DNA from: JBOGJI01 sp050747865
Lineage (GTDB): Bacteria; Acidobacteriota; Thermoanaerobaculia; Multivoradales; JAHEKO01
Length of the DNA: 5,770 nucleotides
Reading direction: 5' to 3'
Assembly: GCA_050747865.1 (NCBI GenBank)
Contig: JBOGJI010000020.1
Coordinates: 1 to 5,770 of the forward strand
The notes below the pieces were generated by a model. The model was not told the origin of the DNA and did no database searches. It saw only the letters and a list, made by a program, of their open reading frames with translations. The translations under genes were made by a program, and so were the position numbers. This document shows, one piece after another, positions 5,730-5,770 of this stretch; the stretch's first letter is position 1; each line of letters starts with the position of its first letter.

Positions 5730-5770
5730 GAGGCATTCAGACGGTTGCAATATCCGACTCCGCCAGAGCA

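Noticed and set aside
3261..5750. An 829-residue open frame on the minus strand opposite the zinc-ribbon gene
   Set aside because: It is low-complexity Gly/Ala/Val-rich sequence caused by the complementary codons. The plus strand has 16 CxxC motifs in register and is the coding strand.
1..5770. CRISPR arrays, RNA genes and riboswitches
   Set aside because: I saw no regularly spaced long repeats and no tRNA or rRNA-like sequence. The only repeats are the 11-bp elements, which are too short and irregularly spaced for CRISPR.

Overview
The window looks like a piece of accessory DNA from a high-GC actinobacterium. Every real reading frame has mostly G or C at third codon positions, GTG starts occur, and the proteins resemble actinobacterial integrase and recombinase families. 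Genus cannot be fixed from this sequence. The window is dominated by site-specific recombination genes, with no metabolic, housekeeping or RNA genes.

Left flank (1-348), all on the minus strand. Bases 1-46 look like the first 15 codons of a gene that leaves the window. It has a good ribosome binding site and a start that resembles ISL3-type transposases (tentative). Bases 47-145 hold that gene's upstream region and nothing else I can name. Bases 146-348 encode the C-terminal end of an ordinary tyrosine integrase. This remnant keeps the HDLRH motif, the GH motif and the catalytic Tyr, but it is cut at the HDLRH codons and carries a frameshift.

Control or attachment region (344-511). The integrase remnant ends exactly at a perfect 32-bp palindrome. 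The palindrome is the first part of a cluster of five 11-bp elements, consensus (G/A)TTA(T/G)GCCGA(T/C), three forward and two inverted, between 349 and 458. This is the most probable site for recombinase binding, repressor binding, or both. A strong Shine-Dalgarno sequence follows and opens the operon.

Operon (512-5729, plus strand). Four genes run in one direction. (A) A 404-residue tyrosine recombinase with all catalytic residues. (B) A second, different tyrosine recombinase, about 372 residues, also with all catalytic residues. (C) A small Xre/Cro-like helix-turn-helix protein whose ribosome binding site overlaps the stop codon of B. (D) A large protein with eight four-cysteine zinc ribbons followed by a tyrosine-recombinase-like domain that has lost the nucleophilic Tyr. 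D starts 3 bases after C but is broken by an apparent one-base frameshift near 3470. Without the shift it would be about 814 residues; the uninterrupted part is 753 residues.

The layout is reminiscent of multi-recombinase transposable elements such as Tn554 (TnpA, TnpB, TnpC) and the recombinase-in-trio (RIT) elements. In those, two or three tyrosine recombinases plus accessory proteins move one element. My inference is that A and B do the strand exchange, D is a DNA-binding or architectural partner, and C is a small DNA-binding regulator or directionality factor. The element seems to have landed in, or recombined with, an older integrase gene. Its right end is not identified: only 41 bases follow gene D.
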